DNA of 15,766 nucleotides, from positions 1 through 15,766 of the forward strand of contig JAHFFM010000024.1 in assembly GCA_023247935.1 (NCBI GenBank), in the 5' to 3' direction. The notes beneath the pieces are model-generated. The model made no database searches and was not told where the DNA came from. It saw only the letters and a program-made list of their open reading frames with translations. Source of the stretch: Candidatus Omnitrophota bacterium. Its GTDB lineage: Bacteria; Omnitrophota; Gorgyraeia; 2-02-FULL-51-18. Within the stretch, counting starts at the first letter, position 1; every line of letters starts with the position of its first letter. Of the stretch, positions 14,010 to 15,766 are shown one piece after another. The translations under genes and the position numbers were made by a program.

Positions 14010-15766
14010 ATGGATACGCTTTTTTTAGGAATTGTCATTTTGTTGGCCGCGATTGGGATGGGCCGGAAAATCCTAAATACTCTCCATTGTGACTGGGCGG
14101 ACAATACGGAAGCGCTTGTTTTTTCAACAGCCTTAGGGTTTGGGTTACTGGCTTACCTTGTTTTTGGTTTGGGCTCACTTGGCTTATTGAAGTCCTGGGT
14201 GTTTGTATGGGTAATTGGCGTGATTTTTGCGCTGACGTGTCGCGATTGGTCTTCGGTGTTTCCCGGTGTTTTCGTTTTACCTTCAAGCAATCTTCGTAAA
14301 ATGATCGGATTTTTTTGCGTGCTTGCGGCTATTTTTTCATTGATGGGCGCTTTGGCTCCGGCTACCGGACAGGACGAGCTTTGTTATCATTTGATGCAGC
14401 CTGCCAATTATGTACGAGCTGGCAGGATTTACGAGGTGCCGTTTTCTACCAATTCTTTATGGCCTTATTTGATGGAAATGTTATTTACGCTAGGCATCCT
14501 GTTGAATGGGGCGGAATTAGCCAAGTTTTTTCATTTTGCGATGTATTTGGTTGCTGGCGGCGCTATTTATTGTTTTGTAAAAAGGTTTGGGCGTCCGAAA
14601 GACGCGTTTTGGGGGCTGGTTATTTATTCGTTAACGCCCGCCACATTCATTCAATCCGCGTTTGCTTATGTGGACAATGCGCTGGCCGCTTATCTTTTTT
14701 TGTGCGCGTATGCTTTGTGCCTTTATTCCCAATCGAAAAAGGAGCATTGGGTTATTTTGGCTGGCGCGCTGGCCGGTTTCGCGATTTCCACCAAGCTTAT
14801 AGGGGTTTTTATCTTGCCGATTGCTGTCGTGTTTTTTTTAAGAAATTTTAAAATGTCGGCGATTTTAAAATTTGGCGCCGCATTTCTGGTTTGCGGAAGC
14901 GCTTGGTATTTGAGGGCGGCTATTTTAAGGGGAAACCCGATTTTTCCGTTTTATCCACAGTTTTTTGGCGGGCATGGATGGAATGACCAGACTTATGTGG
15001 ATGCGCATGGGCGGGGTATGGGCTGGTTGTCTTTTTTAACCCTGCCCTGGGATACGACGCTTTACCCGGATTGGTTTGGGGGTGAGCATATCGGGCCTTT
15101 GTATTTGATGCTTTTACCTTTACTTATTTTTCAAAGACCATGGCAGCGCTCCACAAAATACGCGTTAGGGTTCGCGATGGGTTATGCCGTTTTATGGTTT
15201 AAGGTGGACCCCAATATCCGTTTTTTCTTTCCGGCGCTGGCTTTTCTTTCCGCCGCGTTGGCACCCGCTCCGGAACAGTTGATGGGAGAAAATAAAAGCG
15301 GGTGGAAAATTTTTTACAGCCTTATTTTTGTGGCGATTTTTGGTTTTCTTTCGAGCTTGGCCGTTTATCATTTCAGGCAGGAGGCGCGCCTGTTTTTTAG
15401 CGGAAGCAAAGACGCCTATTTAATGGTCCGTGAACGCAGCTACAACGTGGCGAAAATCATCAATCAAAAGTTAACCAGAAATGATAGAATTCTTTCCACG
15501 GGCGAGGCGAGGGGATACTATTTTCAAACCCCTTTTGTTTTGGAAGGCGATTTTAACGATTTCACTCATTATGGTGAACGCTTTGCCTCGGCGCGGGAAG
15601 TCGTTGATTTTTTAAAGCAAAACCACTTCACGCATGTTTTGTCATCTACGCTTGAGTTGGACGCGCAGAAAAAGCCTCAAGGGTTGCGCGCGCAAAATCT
15701 CATTCAGGACGCGGGCATCAAAGCGGATTACTTTAAAGAAGAATTAGTTATCAGCGTAGGCTCTGT
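14010..15766 (+). CDS. GT39-like GT-C membrane glycosyltransferase (3' partial)
   Basis: The frame is open from ATG 14010 to the window end (at least 585 residues) with no stop. The start has AAAGG about 10 nt upstream. Hydrophobic spans fill the N-terminal ~110 residues; then GQDELCYHLMQPANYVRAG places Asp122-Glu123 in the first large loop, the acidic pair position of GT39/PMT-like GT-C enzymes. More spans follow to roughly residue 460, and the last part is soluble (NVAKIINQKLTRNDRILS, EGDFNDFTHYGERF), probably periplasmic. The layout differs from the 549-residue GT39-like protein upstream, whose DE pair follows the first span, so the two are not simple duplicates. It likely transfers a sugar from a polyprenyl carrier; the substrate is unknown. 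Confidence 0.82.
   Translation, partial: MDTLFLGIVILLAAIGMGRKILNTLHCDWADNTEALVFSTALGFGLLAYLVFGLGSLGLLKSWVFVWVIGVIFALTCRDWSSVFPGVFVLPSSNLRKMIGFFCVLAAIFSLMGALAPATGQDELCYHLMQPANYVRAGRIYEVPFSTNSLWPYLMEMLFTLGILLNGAELAKFFHFAMYLVAGGAIYCFVKRFGRPKDAFWGLVIYSLTPATFIQSAFAYVDNALAAYLFLCAYALCLYSQSKKEHWVILAGALAGFAISTKLIGVFILPIAVVFFLRNFKMSAILKFGAAFLVCGSAWYLRAAILRGNPIFPFYPQFFGGHGWNDQTYVDAHGRGMGWLSFLTLPWDTTLYPDWFGGEHIGPLYLMLLPLLIFQRPWQRSTKYALGFAMGYAVLWFKVDPNIRFFFPALAFLSAALAPAPEQLMGENKSGWKIFYSLIFVAIFGFLSSLAVYHFRQEARLFFSGSKDAYLMVRERSYNVAKIINQKLTRNDRILSTGEARGYYFQTPFVLEGDFNDFTHYGERFASAREVVDFLKQNHFTHVLSSTLELDAQKKPQGLRAQNLIQDAGIKADYFKEELVISVGS

Noticed and set aside
14315..14851. 178-codon reading frame on the + strand
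   Set aside because: It lies in a different frame inside the GT39-like gene starting at 14010, whose own frame stays open to the window end and shows membrane spans and the DE motif; this one looks like a shadow.

Overview
The window looks like one long, single-strand operon (all genes on +) for making and attaching a surface sugar, probably an amidinated and possibly nonulosonic-acid-type glycan. Base composition is moderate, with many T-rich membrane segments and ATG, GTG and TTG starts. Together with the gene style (SpsF-like nucleotidyltransferase, acetamidino cassette, YfhO and GT-C proteins), this suggests an uncultured Gram-negative-type bacterium. Candidatus Omnitrophota is my best guess, at low confidence because no marker gene is present.

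Layout. Positions 1-668 hold the 3' part of an SpsF-type cytidylyltransferase. At 665-1690 is a Gfo/Idh/MocA dehydrogenase. At 1691-2308 is a HisH-type glutaminase, at 2486-3316 a HisF2/AglZ-type partner lacking the histidine-pathway Asp11, and at 3313-4476 a WbpG/PseA-type N-acetyl sugar amidotransferase. These three form the known acetamidino-installing cassette. At 4473-5099 is a methyltransferase of the pseudaminic-acid-associated type. At 5291-6793 is a two-domain amidohydrolase-fold protein, one half of which has lost its metal ligands. At 6790-8070 is a DegT/DnrJ/EryC1 PLP aminotransferase, and at 8067-10040 a large protein with a GT-B-like C-terminal half. The rest is membrane proteins: a GT39-like GT-C protein (10037-11686), a YfhO-family protein (11683-13917), a 29-residue single-span peptide (13914-14003), and a second GT39-like protein running off the window (14010-15766).

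How the genes fit together. Dehydrogenase and aminotransferase would build an amino (acetamido) sugar. WbpG/HisH/HisF2 would convert an N-acetyl group to acetamidino using glutamine-derived ammonia. The methyltransferase and amidohydrolase-fold protein would trim or decorate it, and the SpsF-type enzyme would activate a sugar. The GT-B and GT-C proteins would transfer or assemble the product at the membrane. No sugar-acid synthase (NeuB type), flippase or polymerase is seen, so the cluster extends beyond the window.

The most unusual signal is non-coding. Genes overlap by 4 nt, abut, or are 6 nt apart at every junction except two. Each of those two holds a ~165-bp, nearly full-length palindrome (2313-2474 and 5104-5268). 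The copies share conserved internal and apical loops, have stems with compensatory base changes, and each starts exactly 4 nt after the preceding stop codon.
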